Positions 8,822 to 17,366 of a stretch of 33,497 nucleotides of DNA are shown piece by piece. The notes below the pieces were generated by a model that made no database searches, was not told where the DNA came from, and saw only the letters and a list, made by a program, of their open reading frames with translations. The translations under genes were made by a program, and so were the position numbers. The stretch's first letter is position 1; each line of letters begins with the position of its first letter. The DNA comes from Candidatus Brocadia carolinensis (GTDB lineage Bacteria; Planctomycetota; Brocadiia; Brocadiales; Brocadiaceae). The DNA lies in contig AYTS01000087.1 of NCBI GenBank assembly GCA_002009475.1, positions 1-33,497 of the forward strand, read 5' to 3'.

Positions 8822-10012
8822 ATGCCCACCGTATCAGTCGTTAAATGTGACAATTATGAATTAGAAAAGGTTTACCATGCTATTCACCGGTCTCTTAGCT
8901 TAATTGATGGTATTGATAAGCTGGTTAGACCCGGCATGAAGGTGCTGCTAAAGCTTAATCTTCTGTCTTCTTCTCAACCGCCTGAAAGGGCTGTCAACAC
9001 GCACCCCGTGGTAGCCAGAGCGCTCGTCAATATATTCCAAAAAGACTTCGGATGTGAGGTCTATATTGGAGACTCATCCGGCAGTGTAAAGAACGCCTCC
9101 ACCTTCAATGCCTTTCGGGTTACCCGCATCAATGAAATTGCCGAGGATACCGGTGCAAAGATCGTTAATTTTGATAAGGATGAGTACATTGATGTCCACA
9201 ACAAAGACTATGAAGTGTTGGATAAATTTCGGATTGCCAGGACCCTGCGGACGGTGGATTTTATTGTTTCCGTGCCCAAATTGAAAACCCATGGTTTAAC
9301 GCAATACACGGGCGCTATAAAGAATATGTTAGGGAGCATACCCGGTAACGGAAAGAAAAACATACATCTCATTGCGCCGAAACCAACGGTATTTGCAAAA
9401 GCATTGGTAGACATCTATCATATGGTACCGTCTCACCTTATTATTATGGATGCCATTATAGGTATGGAGGGAAACGGGCCCAATGCCGGTCAACCAAAGA
9501 AAGTCGGTTTGATTCTTGCCAGCCAGGACAGTGTAGCCATGGATGCCGTGGCGAGCAGTATTATCGGGTTTGAACCTATGGCCATACCTACCATCCGGTT
9601 TGCACATCAGCGTGGCCTGGGTGTTGGAGAGTTAGATACCATCAATGTAGTTGGTGAAACGATTAACGATGTGTCCGTTCCCGATTTTCAAAAACCTTCC
9701 AGTGGCGCCCAGGATTTTGCCGGAAAATATATGCCTGATTTCCTGTTGGCCATGATGTTTGACAGCACCTGTTCCACGTTCTCTACGGTGAACCATTCGA
9801 ACTGTACGAGGTGCTACGAATGTGTAAGGAATTGTCCTGCCGGTGCTATGTCGAAAGAAAGTGGCAAGGTGATTGTGGACAAGAAGAAATGTATCGGATG
9901 TTTTTGCTGTGACGAGGTGTGCGATTTTCATGCAATCGAAATGAAACGCTCCCTGCTGGGAAGGACGCTCCTGGGTATGGCAAAGGCACTTGGAGTGGAA
10001 AAGGTTGAATAA
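8822..10012 (+). CDS. DUF362 protein with C-terminal 2x[4Fe-4S] ferredoxin domain
   Basis: This 396-residue protein has a DUF362 domain over residues ~5-290 (PGMKVLLKLNLLSS, HPVVARALV, SVPKLKTHGLTQYTGAIKNM and GMEGNGPNAG are typical segments). A bacterial ferredoxin module follows with ligands C328, C331, C334, C338 and C357, C360, C363, C367, plus an extra C362. The family is soluble and redox-linked, but no reaction is established. The stop TAA (10010-10012) is followed at once by the ATG of mgtE, so the two are probably co-transcribed and translationally coupled. The ATG at 8822 has GAGG about 8 bases upstream (ATTATGAGGTTATTCT). Confidence 0.87.
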   Translation: MPTVSVVKCDNYELEKVYHAIHRSLSLIDGIDKLVRPGMKVLLKLNLLSSSQPPERAVNTHPVVARALVNIFQKDFGCEVYIGDSSGSVKNASTFNAFRVTRINEIAEDTGAKIVNFDKDEYIDVHNKDYEVLDKFRIARTLRTVDFIVSVPKLKTHGLTQYTGAIKNMLGSIPGNGKKNIHLIAPKPTVFAKALVDIYHMVPSHLIIMDAIIGMEGNGPNAGQPKKVGLILASQDSVAMDAVASSIIGFEPMAIPTIRFAHQRGLGVGELDTINVVGETINDVSVPDFQKPSSGAQDFAGKYMPDFLLAMMFDSTCSTFSTVNHSNCTRCYECVRNCPAGAMSKESGKVIVDKKKCIGCFCCDEVCDFHAIEMKRSLLGRTLLGMAKALGVEKVE

Positions 10013-11377
10013 ATGGAACTGCAATGGACGAAGATATTTCTTCCTGAAATAAAAGAACTCATCGCAACCAAAGATTTTAAGGGGCTGCGTGATTTTCTTC
10101 GCGAACGTCACCCTGCAGACATTGTCGATATCCTTCGGGAGCTTGATCCTACTGAACGCGTCATGGGTTTCAGACTCCTTGACAAGCACAAGATTTCCGA
10201 GGTCTTTGCCCTCGTCGAACCGGTAGAACAGGAAGAACTTCTCAAACGGTTTACCGAGCAGCATGCGAAAGAAATTTTGCTGCAGATGCAGCCGGACGAC
10301 CGGACTCAACTCTTCGATGAATTGCCTGCCCATGTGGTTGAAAAACTTCTGAAACTTCTCCCTGCCGCAGAACGCAAGGAAGCCAATGAACTCCTGAATT
10401 ATCCCCACAACTCTTCCGGCCGTATCATGACCCCGGAATACGTAGATCTTCAATTGGGCATGACCGTAGCGGAGGCATTGGAACACATTCGTAAAACTGG
10501 CCCCAACCGGGAAACGATTTATATTTGTTATATTGTTGACGAGACCAAAAAGCTTCGCGGCGTTGCTTCACTGAAGAATATTATCCTCGCCAACCCCGAC
10601 CAACTCATTAAAGACATTATGAATGAAAATGTCTTTTTTGTTCACACCACCGATGATCAGGAAAAGGCGGTTCAGGTAGTGCAAAAATATGATATTCTGG
10701 CCGTTCCCGTGGTGGATAATGAAGACAGACTGGTAGGCATCGTTACCGTAGATGACGTGTTAGACGTTGTGCAAGAGGAAGTAACAGAAGATTTTCAAAG
10801 GATGGCCGGTATTCAGACTACCGAGGAAGAATATTTTCGTGTTGGATTTTCAAAACGAATCATCAATCGTGTTTCATGGCTTGTTATCCTGGTAATTGCT
10901 GCAACCATATCACAAACGATACTGAAAAATTATTCCGGAGTCCTCAGCTCCGTAATTGCCCTTGCGTATTTTATTCCGATGCTTACGGGTTCCGGCGGTA
11001 ATACGGGGTCGCAATCCTCCACCTTGATCATTCGCGCATTAGCTACGGGAGAAATCAAGACCAAAGAATGGTGGCGCATTTTATTGCGTGAATTTAAGGT
11101 TGGCGTTTCCCTGGGATTTATCATGGGTCTTATTGCCTTTGCCATTGCTGCGATATCCTTGAAACAGTTAACGGTAGCCTCAACGGTGGGTATTTCCTTG
11201 TGTATCGTAGTGAGTGTTGGCAATATTGTTGGCCTTGCAATCCCCTTATTTTTCCGATTTATAAAACTGGACCCTGCCTTTGTATCTGCGCCGCTCATTG
11301 CTACCTTATTGGACGCAACCGGCTTGGTGATTTACTTTGAGATTGCCAGCAGAATGCTCTCCAAATCAGTTTCTTAA
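10013..11377 (+). CDS. mgtE: MgtE magnesium transporter
   Basis: This 454-residue protein is the usual length for MgtE, a homodimeric Mg2+ channel of the inner membrane gated by cytosolic Mg2+. Residues ~5-130 form the MgtE_N superhelical domain (LRERHPADIVDILRELDP). Two CBS domains occupy ~135-260 (TVAEALEHIRKTG; VVDNEDRLVGIVTVDDVLD). Five membrane helices fill ~285-454, with the pore signature PMLTGSGGNTGSQSS. The start codon immediately follows the DUF362 stop, and GGAAAAGG upstream serves as ribosome site. No Mg2+ riboswitch was evident before this pair. Confidence 0.95.
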   Translation: MELQWTKIFLPEIKELIATKDFKGLRDFLRERHPADIVDILRELDPTERVMGFRLLDKHKISEVFALVEPVEQEELLKRFTEQHAKEILLQMQPDDRTQLFDELPAHVVEKLLKLLPAAERKEANELLNYPHNSSGRIMTPEYVDLQLGMTVAEALEHIRKTGPNRETIYICYIVDETKKLRGVASLKNIILANPDQLIKDIMNENVFFVHTTDDQEKAVQVVQKYDILAVPVVDNEDRLVGIVTVDDVLDVVQEEVTEDFQRMAGIQTTEEEYFRVGFSKRIINRVSWLVILVIAATISQTILKNYSGVLSSVIALAYFIPMLTGSGGNTGSQSSTLIIRALATGEIKTKEWWRILLREFKVGVSLGFIMGLIAFAIAAISLKQLTVASTVGISLCIVVSVGNIVGLAIPLFFRFIKLDPAFVSAPLIATLLDATGLVIYFEIASRMLSKSVS

Positions 11378-11522
11378 AAAAACGTCCCACCAGAAGCTTC
11401 TCACAGGCATGATACCATGCTGAGTCTTCAGTAAAACTACTAGAAGAAGCTGTTTGTAGCACCGTGGGACAGGGTCAGGACTACGTCAAATATAAATGCA
11501 AGTTATAATAGGTAAAAAAAGA

Positions 11523-11559
11523 AATTATTTTTGCTCAAATTGTCAAAATATTTTTTTAT
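11523..11559. repeat. Solo copy of the right end of the 31.3-33.0 kb element
   Basis: AATTATTTTTGCTCAAATTG followed by TCAAAATATTTTTTTAT is the same, apart from one extra T, as 32992-33027 just after the transposase-like gene. No transposase sequence lies next to it here, so it is a relic or a miniature derivative. Confidence 0.6.
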
Positions 11560-11560
11560 G

Positions 11561-11785
11561 GTATTACGGTGTAAAAACTTCTTTTTTTTTGTAAGTGTAT
11601 GACAACCTTATTTACTCCTTATCAGGAGGTATCGTTTGTTTATGATAGAAAGATTGCTTCGCTTTGCTCGCAATGACAACGTACAATATGTAATCAAAGG
11701 CATAACCAGTGTCATTGCGAGGGTCTTTTCCGAAGCAATCTCCCGCTTTCACAACGGAGAATTGGTTGCGGCTTCGCTGCGCCAG
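11561..11785. repeat. ~225 bp dispersed repeat R1, copy B
   Basis: Same orientation as and nearly identical to 8425-8648, with a handful of substitutions and one or two single-base indels in homopolymers. The pair therefore forms direct repeats ~3.1 kb apart, enclosing the DUF362-mgtE operon. Confidence 0.8.
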
Positions 11786-11820
11786 GAGATACTATCGAAG
11801 TTCCGATGGAAACCTGAGGA

Positions 11821-14511
11821 TCATGGATTATTATAGACGTCCCGCACCTCCCGATAGGTTAATGCCCGGCTGTAAATGCGGGCATCATCGATGACACCTT
11901 TAAAATAGCCTGCATTCACCCGCGAAAACCCTATCCTCATATCAGGATATTTCGTTAGTGGAACTATCGTATTTCCCGCCGGATGGGTTTGTGTATTCAC
12001 CAGTACGCCGTTCACATACAACCGCTGCTTGCCAGTTGCCTTGCTGTAGGTGCCTGCAAGATGGTGCCATCTGCCCACGGAATTCCCTAAATTCCATTGA
12101 GCCGTTCTCATGGTCCTTACGCCACTTCCATCCTGTGTCACCAGAACAAACTGAAGGGTATTGGAAGCGTTTGAAGGAAATCGCACATCAATGCCCTCAC
12201 GGAGTTGTACCTTGGAATGATTCTTGTATCCGCCAAAGATAGCATCGTTCCGCGTCTTATCATTTGCATTCTTTTTAAACCATGCGCACACGGACACCTC
12301 ATTGTGATTGCTCCGGGGAATCGACACATAATCATTGGTTCCATCAAATCTCAAACCACCTCCGTATCTCCCCGTTGTCCATTTTGCCCCTCCATTGATT
12401 CTTCCATGATTGCCATTGCCTGATGAATCACCGGCAACCGTTCCGCTTCCTTCATTGAAGGGATAATAAGCCTGGAGGTTTGAAGACGAGGGCGCCGTTG
12501 TTGGCCACGTCCCTGATAAGGTATATGTCTGGCTTTCATCATAATCGCCAGCATAGCCGTAGACCCGTATATAATACGTGCCTGTTGTTGAACTATAATA
12601 ATTTATGGCTTCAGATGCCCCCGTACCACCTTCTGATGAAGCAACTCTTGATTGTGAAGAATTATAGAGACGAAGATCGTAATCTCTATTTGATGGCACA
12701 CTGAGATTAACCGTAATCGTCCCGGTTCTTGCTACTTCTATCCTAAAATAATCCGTGTCTGTAGAACTGCATATCTTCCCTGTGTAATTATTTCCTGAGG
12801 TCAATGGGCCGTAGGCCGTACCAAAACTATCGTTAGTCTCGTAAGCGTCTGTGCAACCTACTGGAGTCGGTGATGGTGACGGACTTGGACTCGGAGCTGG
12901 GGTGGGCACTGTTACAGAGAGGAGGATGCTGTCGCTGACCGTGGTTGACTCCGCGGAACCTTTCCTGACCATGAAGTAAACGGTCTTGGCGCCATTGCCG
13001 GCGCTCAGGGTAAAGCTGGGTGTCATTGAATAAGCCTGCCACGTTGCATCGGTGAACGCCGATGACTCACTTGCCATATATTCAGTCGGGTCGCCGGTTG
13101 TGGTGTTGTTGAGTGTTACCGTCCGGCTGGAGGTGCTGGAGGCGCTGTTGTTGATGCTGAATGAAGTGACATTTAGTGATGATGGTGCCGTGGTGAAACT
13201 CCACGTATAGTTTGACGCCATCGCATTGCCTGCGCTGTCTTTTGCGCCGGTAGTAATCTTGGCAGTATATGTGGTTGAATAACTTAGATCCGTATTGGGA
13301 TTAAATGTGGCAGTCTTCGTTGAGCTGTTGTAACTTATGGTGCCTATTACTCCATTGTTCAGGATAAACGTGGCGGTAGTGATGGTCGAAGCATCCATTG
13401 CCTCACTGAAAGTGGCTGTAATATTGCCGCTCACCGCCGCGTTCGTAGCGCCATTTGCCGGGCTTGTGGAAGTTACTGTGGGTGGTGTAGTATCCTGAGA
13501 CGGTAGTGGATAATATATGACGGTGTTATAATTCTTTATTGTCATGTATGCCAAGTCGTTTTTTGGACTAATTGTCACATCCCGCGAATCTACAAGGGAC
13601 GCTGTGAATGTTAACATACCAGTAATTTTTTTGAAATCTGATGTTAGAATAACAAGCGCGCCACTACCAGCCGAACCTATTGCAGTACCTTTAACACCTG
13701 TTGCCACGTAAAAGTTACCAAATGAATCAGTGGTCATGCCGCAGCTCCAGAGTTCTGCTCCATCGAGTTGAATTTCAGGGATACCCACGTTGCTTTCTGG
13801 AAAGTCAGCAGAAAAAGAAACGGCACGGTCAAACGTTCCGGGAAGCGGATATGGATTGCCCTGATATGGCAGAGTGGTTGCTACAATCCCTTGAGAGTTT
13901 ACAGCGATACCACGAGCTAATTTAAAAATTGCAGTTGATGCACTGGAGGCCGCTACTACTTTTGCTGCCACCGTGCCAGTAGAAATATTAACCCGGATAC
14001 GCATTACGAAGGGAAAAGTCTGTGCTTGTGAAATACCTGTAACGAACAAATCTGCTATGTTGTTGTGTTCAAATACCGCAATGTCTCCATATGTGGAATA
14101 TGCGGGGAGAATCATTCCGCCAAAATTCCAGGATCGGCCCTGTGCGATATCATAGATATTATTAGTATCAACTGGTAAACTAGGAAGATTAAGCCAGTTT
14201 TGAACTTGTCCGGTGCTTGGAATAATCCCGCGGATCAGGCCATTCTGTCCCAGTGCCAGAACATTTCCATTGCTCCGTATTGTTGCCAGGTAGCTTACAC
14301 CAGCAACATCGGTAAAACCACCAAGGGGAATGTAGCTTTTTGCTGAGCCATTAGGATCATAAATCGCGACTCCATGGTCCGATGTTCTGTCTGTATGAAT
14401 CCAAACGTTGCCTTGAAGATCTGTAGTAATCCCCAAAGGTGAATTAAGCTGTGCAAATATACCAGGTTCTGGCTTTGGTATAACACCTTCCACCAACAAT
14501 GTGGCTGTCAT
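11821..14511 (-). CDS. C-terminal part of secreted M6 protease: propeller-like, Big_5, PPC, LamG modules
   Basis: The 896-residue ORF starts at an internal ATG. In-frame sequence upstream of it, back to the T10 run at 14655-14664, reads GDKTDPYSEDIGKTSFTNTS, which is the usual end of an M6 peptidase domain. The real gene therefore starts at 16154. Residues ~1-330 are a propeller-like region (LNSPLGITTDLQGNVWIH, GIAVNSQGIV). About 340-440 is a Big_5 Ig repeat (ATFSEAMDAST). About 445-545 is an Ig-like segment, followed by a Pro/Ser linker (PAPSPSPSPSPTP). About 555-660 is a pre-peptidase C-terminal (PPC) domain (DTDYFRIEV, YYIRVYGYAGDYDE). About 668-896 is a LamG/concanavalin domain ending IYSRALTYREVRDVYNNP. 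It is probably extracellular and carbohydrate or matrix binding (inference). Confidence 0.82.
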   Translation of the reverse strand: MTATLLVEGVIPKPEPGIFAQLNSPLGITTDLQGNVWIHTDRTSDHGVAIYDPNGSAKSYIPLGGFTDVAGVSYLATIRSNGNVLALGQNGLIRGIIPSTGQVQNWLNLPSLPVDTNNIYDIAQGRSWNFGGMILPAYSTYGDIAVFEHNNIADLFVTGISQAQTFPFVMRIRVNISTGTVAAKVVAASSASTAIFKLARGIAVNSQGIVATTLPYQGNPYPLPGTFDRAVSFSADFPESNVGIPEIQLDGAELWSCGMTTDSFGNFYVATGVKGTAIGSAGSGALVILTSDFKKITGMLTFTASLVDSRDVTISPKNDLAYMTIKNYNTVIYYPLPSQDTTPPTVTSTSPANGATNAAVSGNITATFSEAMDASTITTATFILNNGVIGTISYNSSTKTATFNPNTDLSYSTTYTAKITTGAKDSAGNAMASNYTWSFTTAPSSLNVTSFSINNSASSTSSRTVTLNNTTTGDPTEYMASESSAFTDATWQAYSMTPSFTLSAGNGAKTVYFMVRKGSAESTTVSDSILLSVTVPTPAPSPSPSPSPTPVGCTDAYETNDSFGTAYGPLTSGNNYTGKICSSTDTDYFRIEVARTGTITVNLSVPSNRDYDLRLYNSSQSRVASSEGGTGASEAINYYSSTTGTYYIRVYGYAGDYDESQTYTLSGTWPTTAPSSSNLQAYYPFNEGSGTVAGDSSGNGNHGRINGGAKWTTGRYGGGLRFDGTNDYVSIPRSNHNEVSVCAWFKKNANDKTRNDAIFGGYKNHSKVQLREGIDVRFPSNASNTLQFVLVTQDGSGVRTMRTAQWNLGNSVGRWHHLAGTYSKATGKQRLYVNGVLVNTQTHPAGNTIVPLTKYPDMRIGFSRVNAGYFKGVIDDARIYSRALTYREVRDVYNNP

Positions 14512-14650
14512 AGTAGAGGCAGAAATGCCTATGTTTGTTATGCTAACACTACTATCGCTTCCATTATAAAGTTTGCTATTGGGCGAAGAAGTGTTTGTAA
14601 ATGATGTTTTGCCTATGTCTTCTGAGTAGGGGTCTGTTTTGTCTCCAAGG

Positions 14651-15847
14651 TTACTTTTTTTTTTCTAAATCCCACTCACCATCTGCTTGTATAAGTGCAA
14701 CACCATAATGCTTGTCGGCGCAATTACTTGGTTGATAGCACTCATCGTTGTTTACTTTATTAGAAGTTTGCGTATTTGAAATGGTATCTCCATCGACATG
14801 CCAGATGAGGAGTCCGGTGCCCGGCAATCCAACATCAAATCCGGATTTTTGCCTATTTTCCACCAAAAAGTATTCCCCTGATAATGGATCTCCAGGAAGG
14901 ATTTGGTATACATCGGGAGCAAATGAAGCTTCCTTTATAGGCGCATTTTCGAGAGGTTCCATAACCTTTACAGGAGTCGTCCAGCCAAGAAGATATTTCG
15001 ACCATGCATCCATATGTGCTGGACGATCACCGGGTTTAGACACTCTATTATATGACCCCGATGCCATCAGGCTCCAATCTCCGATGCCTAAGGAAGTACC
15101 ATCTGTATCATAAAGGTCTGGCAGACCGAGCGCATGCCCATATTCATGGGCAAAAACGCCTATTGTCTCCTGAGAATTATCACGTTGTTTTTCGGCTTGT
15201 ATAACATAATCATTTATTCTCACATAATTTCCCATAGCGTTCTTATCATTCGTGATATACTCGGAATAATGGCTAAATCCATACTGAAAAGTATCATGTA
15301 AGTTCGAGCGATGAGACCATATATCGGTTATTTTACTACTGCTTGCTTCATCAGTTCCCTGGTGGACTATATCTACTACATCAACATAGCCATCGTTATT
15401 CATATCGTATTCAGCAAAATTAACGTCAACATCAGCGGCTTTCACAGCTTCATACACAAGGTCTCCCGGCCACATATCACTGCCACTGGCATTGTTATTT
15501 CCATAATAGTCGTGGGTATTTGATGCTGTATACCAACCAACTACGCCGCTAGAGCCCCCAGAGACGCTGAACTTGCCGTATGATACTTCCTCATAATAAT
15601 CTTTCATACTATACGTACCTGAACTGAAGAGAAGGGTGTTAAAATCCCCTTTTGTGTAAGTATAAGACGTATCCTTGAAGTTGATAAGGATAACGGGTAT
15701 GTTCGCCGTTCCAGTTGGTGTTGCAACCCCTTGATAGAAATTTGACTTAATTGATAGTTCTTTACTAGTTTTATATGCTTTACCTTGAATTTCCTTTGAA
15801 AGGAACTCTCCCGTGTATCTTAAATGCGGTTGACAATTTACAGGCAT
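14651..15847 (-). CDS. M6-family metalloprotease catalytic domain (middle ORF of frameshifted gene)
   Basis: The 398-residue ORF carries the immune inhibitor A/M6 zinc-protease core: HEYGH at 234-238 followed by ALGLPDLYD, the zinc-binding and family signature. It also has MNNDGYVDVVDIVHQG, SLMASGSYN and GTGLLIWHVDGD, all typical of M6. It begins at an internal Met within the prodomain sequence (GRDDMPVNCQPH). The ORF runs into a stop just after the ten-A tract at 14655-14664, and nine As would join it to the next ORF. Without the repair the catalytic domain would lose its C-terminal end and all accessory modules. Confidence 0.85.
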   Translation of the reverse strand: MPVNCQPHLRYTGEFLSKEIQGKAYKTSKELSIKSNFYQGVATPTGTANIPVILINFKDTSYTYTKGDFNTLLFSSGTYSMKDYYEEVSYGKFSVSGGSSGVVGWYTASNTHDYYGNNNASGSDMWPGDLVYEAVKAADVDVNFAEYDMNNDGYVDVVDIVHQGTDEASSSKITDIWSHRSNLHDTFQYGFSHYSEYITNDKNAMGNYVRINDYVIQAEKQRDNSQETIGVFAHEYGHALGLPDLYDTDGTSLGIGDWSLMASGSYNRVSKPGDRPAHMDAWSKYLLGWTTPVKVMEPLENAPIKEASFAPDVYQILPGDPLSGEYFLVENRQKSGFDVGLPGTGLLIWHVDGDTISNTQTSNKVNNDECYQPSNCADKHYGVALIQADGEWDLEKKK

Positions 15848-15896
15848 ATCATCCCTTCCAACAATCTTTGAAGAAGATATGAGCTTACCGGTTAAA

Positions 15897-16154
15897 TCAT
15901 GAACTGCGTATGTCCAATTTTTTTAAATTTTCATCAAATAAAATGGTGTAACCATCTTCTGTTTCCCAGCCATGACAGTTTTCGTCGCCCCATTGTTTCG
16001 CCATAATTAAAGTGCCATCCAACTGGACTAAAGTATGAATCTCAGGTGATGCGGGGACTGCGTATCCCTTATCGATTGAGACAAATCCAACGATAACTGC
16101 TATAAATAAAATGCTGCACATATGCCAATGCCAACAGGTTTTGTAGTTTTTCAT
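15897..16154 (-). CDS. Signal peptide and prodomain start of the M6 protease (first ORF of frameshifted gene)
   Basis: The 85-residue ORF opens with a signal peptide (charged start, core CSILFIAVIVGFVSI, cleavage near YAVPA). The M6 prodomain signature follows (IHTLVQLDGTLIMAKQWGDE, then HGWETEDGYTILFDENLK). The frame is lost in the A7 tract at 15918-15924. Six As would give NLKNWTYAVHDLTGKLISSS and run into the next ORF. With both repairs the gene spans 16154 to 11821 and encodes about 1443 residues. GGAG lies about 8 bases before the ATG (CTGGAGAATATGTC), which supports this start. Confidence 0.78.
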   Translation of the reverse strand: MKNYKTCWHWHMCSILFIAVIVGFVSIDKGYAVPASPEIHTLVQLDGTLIMAKQWGDENCHGWETEDGYTILFDENLKKLDIRSS

Positions 16155-16649
16155 GACATATTCTCCAGTTTTGCAGTGTACTATCTAAAGATTACACAAA
16201 GTACTATATTTTATTACCGTGTAAAAATTTTCTTTTTTAGCAAGTTTTTTACACCCTCCTTCCATAAGTGTTAAGCTAAGAAACAACAATCTCCATCTAC
16301 CCATTATGCGTACTGCATCCGCCTGTCCCCTGCTGACTGGGGTATAGGGGGTGGATTGGACTTCCCTTATCGCTTCAAATACCCTTTTGTTGTGGATGTG
16401 AAATTTCATCTTTACTGTGGAGTTGACCCACCAATCATTTCAAGTGCGCCATGGTTTAAAAATGCATCGAGATATTCAGAATTATGCGCATGCCGAAATT
16501 CCTGTTTCTGCCAGCCCACCCCCTTGTTCCCCCGCCAGCGGGGGGCAACTATCCGTTGAATTTGCGATTGTTTTCATACCTCATATCTTTATAAGTCACA
16601 AAGCCAGGCTGATAGTCATAAGCGTACATTTGAAAATGCCCCCGTAAAT
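16155..16649. other. Intergenic region upstream of the M6 gene, no gene seen
   Basis: The leader of the M6 gene contains GTGTAAAAATTTTC and a T6 run at ~16219-16238, which resembles the start of repeat R1 but then diverges. Further right are C-rich/G-rich REP-like stretches near 16322-16358 and 16513-16548. Small ORFs here lack ribosome sites and family features. Confidence 0.4.
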
Positions 16650-16926
16650 AAAAAAAGCCTTACTGCAAAAATGTTTCATGTAAAACATCTTCGGCAGTAA
16701 GGCTGTCTTTTCAGCGAATTCCTTACATTATACTTTAAAGGCTTTCCAGCCTTCCCGGACTTCCGTGTCCGTTTTAAAGACCCTTTCCTTTGCGTCCCCG
16801 GATCACTCCGGGTTTGCCCTTATCGTGTGTCTTTCTTTCGTTGTCGTTAAAATTGTCTGGCATTCTGTCAAATTCGCAGGTAAGTGTCAAGGAAAATATG
16901 CAATGTTTCAAGGCAGATGAAACCAG
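16650..16926. repeat. ISAs1-derived 5' segment, copy 1 (truncated)
   Basis: This matches 17642-17885, which continues into the ISAs1 transposase remnant. Shared blocks include the hairpin, CCCTTTCCTTTGCGTCC, GGATCACTCCGGGTTTGCCC, TTATCGTGTGTCTTTC and GTGTCAAGGAAAATATGCAA. The match stops after GATGAAACCAGC, where the hicB promoter region begins. An extra block (about 16712-16772) differs from copy 2. Confidence 0.75.
16656..16711 (+). terminator. Stem-loop with flanking A- and T-runs (terminator-like)
   Basis: AGCCTTACTGC (16656-16666) pairs with GCAGTAAGGCT (16694-16704). An inner ATGTTT/AAACAT stem lies inside, with A6 before and GTCTTTT after. It could end transcription in either direction. 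The same hairpin recurs at 17650-17702, so it travels with the IS-derived segment. Confidence 0.5.
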
Positions 16927-16938
16927 CTCAGTATATGC

Positions 16939-16967
16939 TTGACAGAGTATTATCCTTTTGATAACCT
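16939..16967 (+). promoter_or_regulatory. Possible promoter of the HicB-HicB-HicA operon
   Basis: A consensus -35 box TTGACA (16939-16944) is followed at 16-17 bases by a weak -10 (GATAAC/TAACCT). AGGAGG lies at 16973-16978, only two bases before the ATG at 16981. Confidence 0.35.
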
Positions 16968-16980
16968 CTTTCAGGAGGTC

Positions 16981-17169
16981 ATGCATGTCAGATATTTAAT
17001 ACCAATAACAATCGAACCTCTCGAAGAAGGCGGCTATCTCGCTACAAGCCAGACAATTCAAGGATTTATTGCTCAGGGTCGCACAATTGCTGAAACACTA
17101 GAAATAGCCCAGGATGTAGCCAGGAAAATCGCTGAGTCTTGCATTGAACACGAGGAAACCCTATTATGA
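16981..17169 (+). CDS. HicB-like small protein, first of a tandem pair
   Basis: About 62 residues, starting HVRYLIPITIEPLEEGGYLA and containing QTIQGFIAQGRTIAETLEIAQD: the partial RNase H-like fold of HicB/UPF0150 antitoxins. The longer frame back to 16939 begins inside the promoter-like TTGACA region, so the ATG at 16981 after AGGAGG is preferred, although the spacing is short. Its stop overlaps the next ATG (ATGA). As the leading gene of a HicB-HicB-HicA string it is presumably part of the antitoxin side, and two HicB-like proteins for one HicA is not the usual layout. Confidence 0.75.
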   Translation: MHVRYLIPITIEPLEEGGYLATSQTIQGFIAQGRTIAETLEIAQDVARKIAESCIEHEETLL

Positions 17170-17366
17170 AATTGCATGTAATCGTTGAGCAGGATGAATC
17201 AGGTTATTACGTAGCAGAAGTTCCAGCGCTACCTGGCTGCCTTTCTCAGGGAAAAACGCGTGAAGAAGCCATTGCAAATATCAAAGAAGCTATCGAAGGG
17301 TGGCTTGAGGTTATGGAATCCAAACAGCCGTTTAATCCTGCTCATGTTGTTGAAGTCGCTGTATAA
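17166..17366 (+). CDS. hicB: HicB-family antitoxin
   Basis: 66 residues with the classic HicB N-terminal domain: HVIVEQDESGYYVAEVPALP, GCLSQGKTREEAIANIKEAI, then EGWLEVMES. HicB proteins bind and block the HicA mRNA interferase and often repress their own operon. There is no DNA-binding C-terminal domain in this short form. The start overlaps the previous stop by 4 bases, and its TAA overlaps the hicA ATG by one base (TAATG), so the three genes are translationally coupled. Confidence 0.88.
   Translation: MKLHVIVEQDESGYYVAEVPALPGCLSQGKTREEAIANIKEAIEGWLEVMESKQPFNPAHVVEVAV

Larger units (their letters stand above)
11378..11820. other. Intergenic region after mgtE, filled by repeats
   Basis: GTCCCAC (11384-11390) and GTGGGAC (11464-11470) could pair across 73 bases, with smaller hairpins inside, as a possible transcript-end structure. 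A 37-bp solo copy of the putative transposon right end (11523-11559) and repeat R1 copy B (11561-11785) follow. There is no supportable gene. The M6 gene ends convergently at 11821. Confidence 0.55.

Noticed and set aside
8462..11894. Short ORFs encoding an ERLLRFARND-type peptide in the R1 repeats
   Set aside because: They are created by the dispersed repeat itself; the peptide occurs wherever the GATTGCTTCGCTTTGCTCGC repeat is translated.
16417..16647. Plus-strand ORFs upstream of the hicB operon
   Set aside because: They run through C/G-rich repeat sequence and show no protein-like features.
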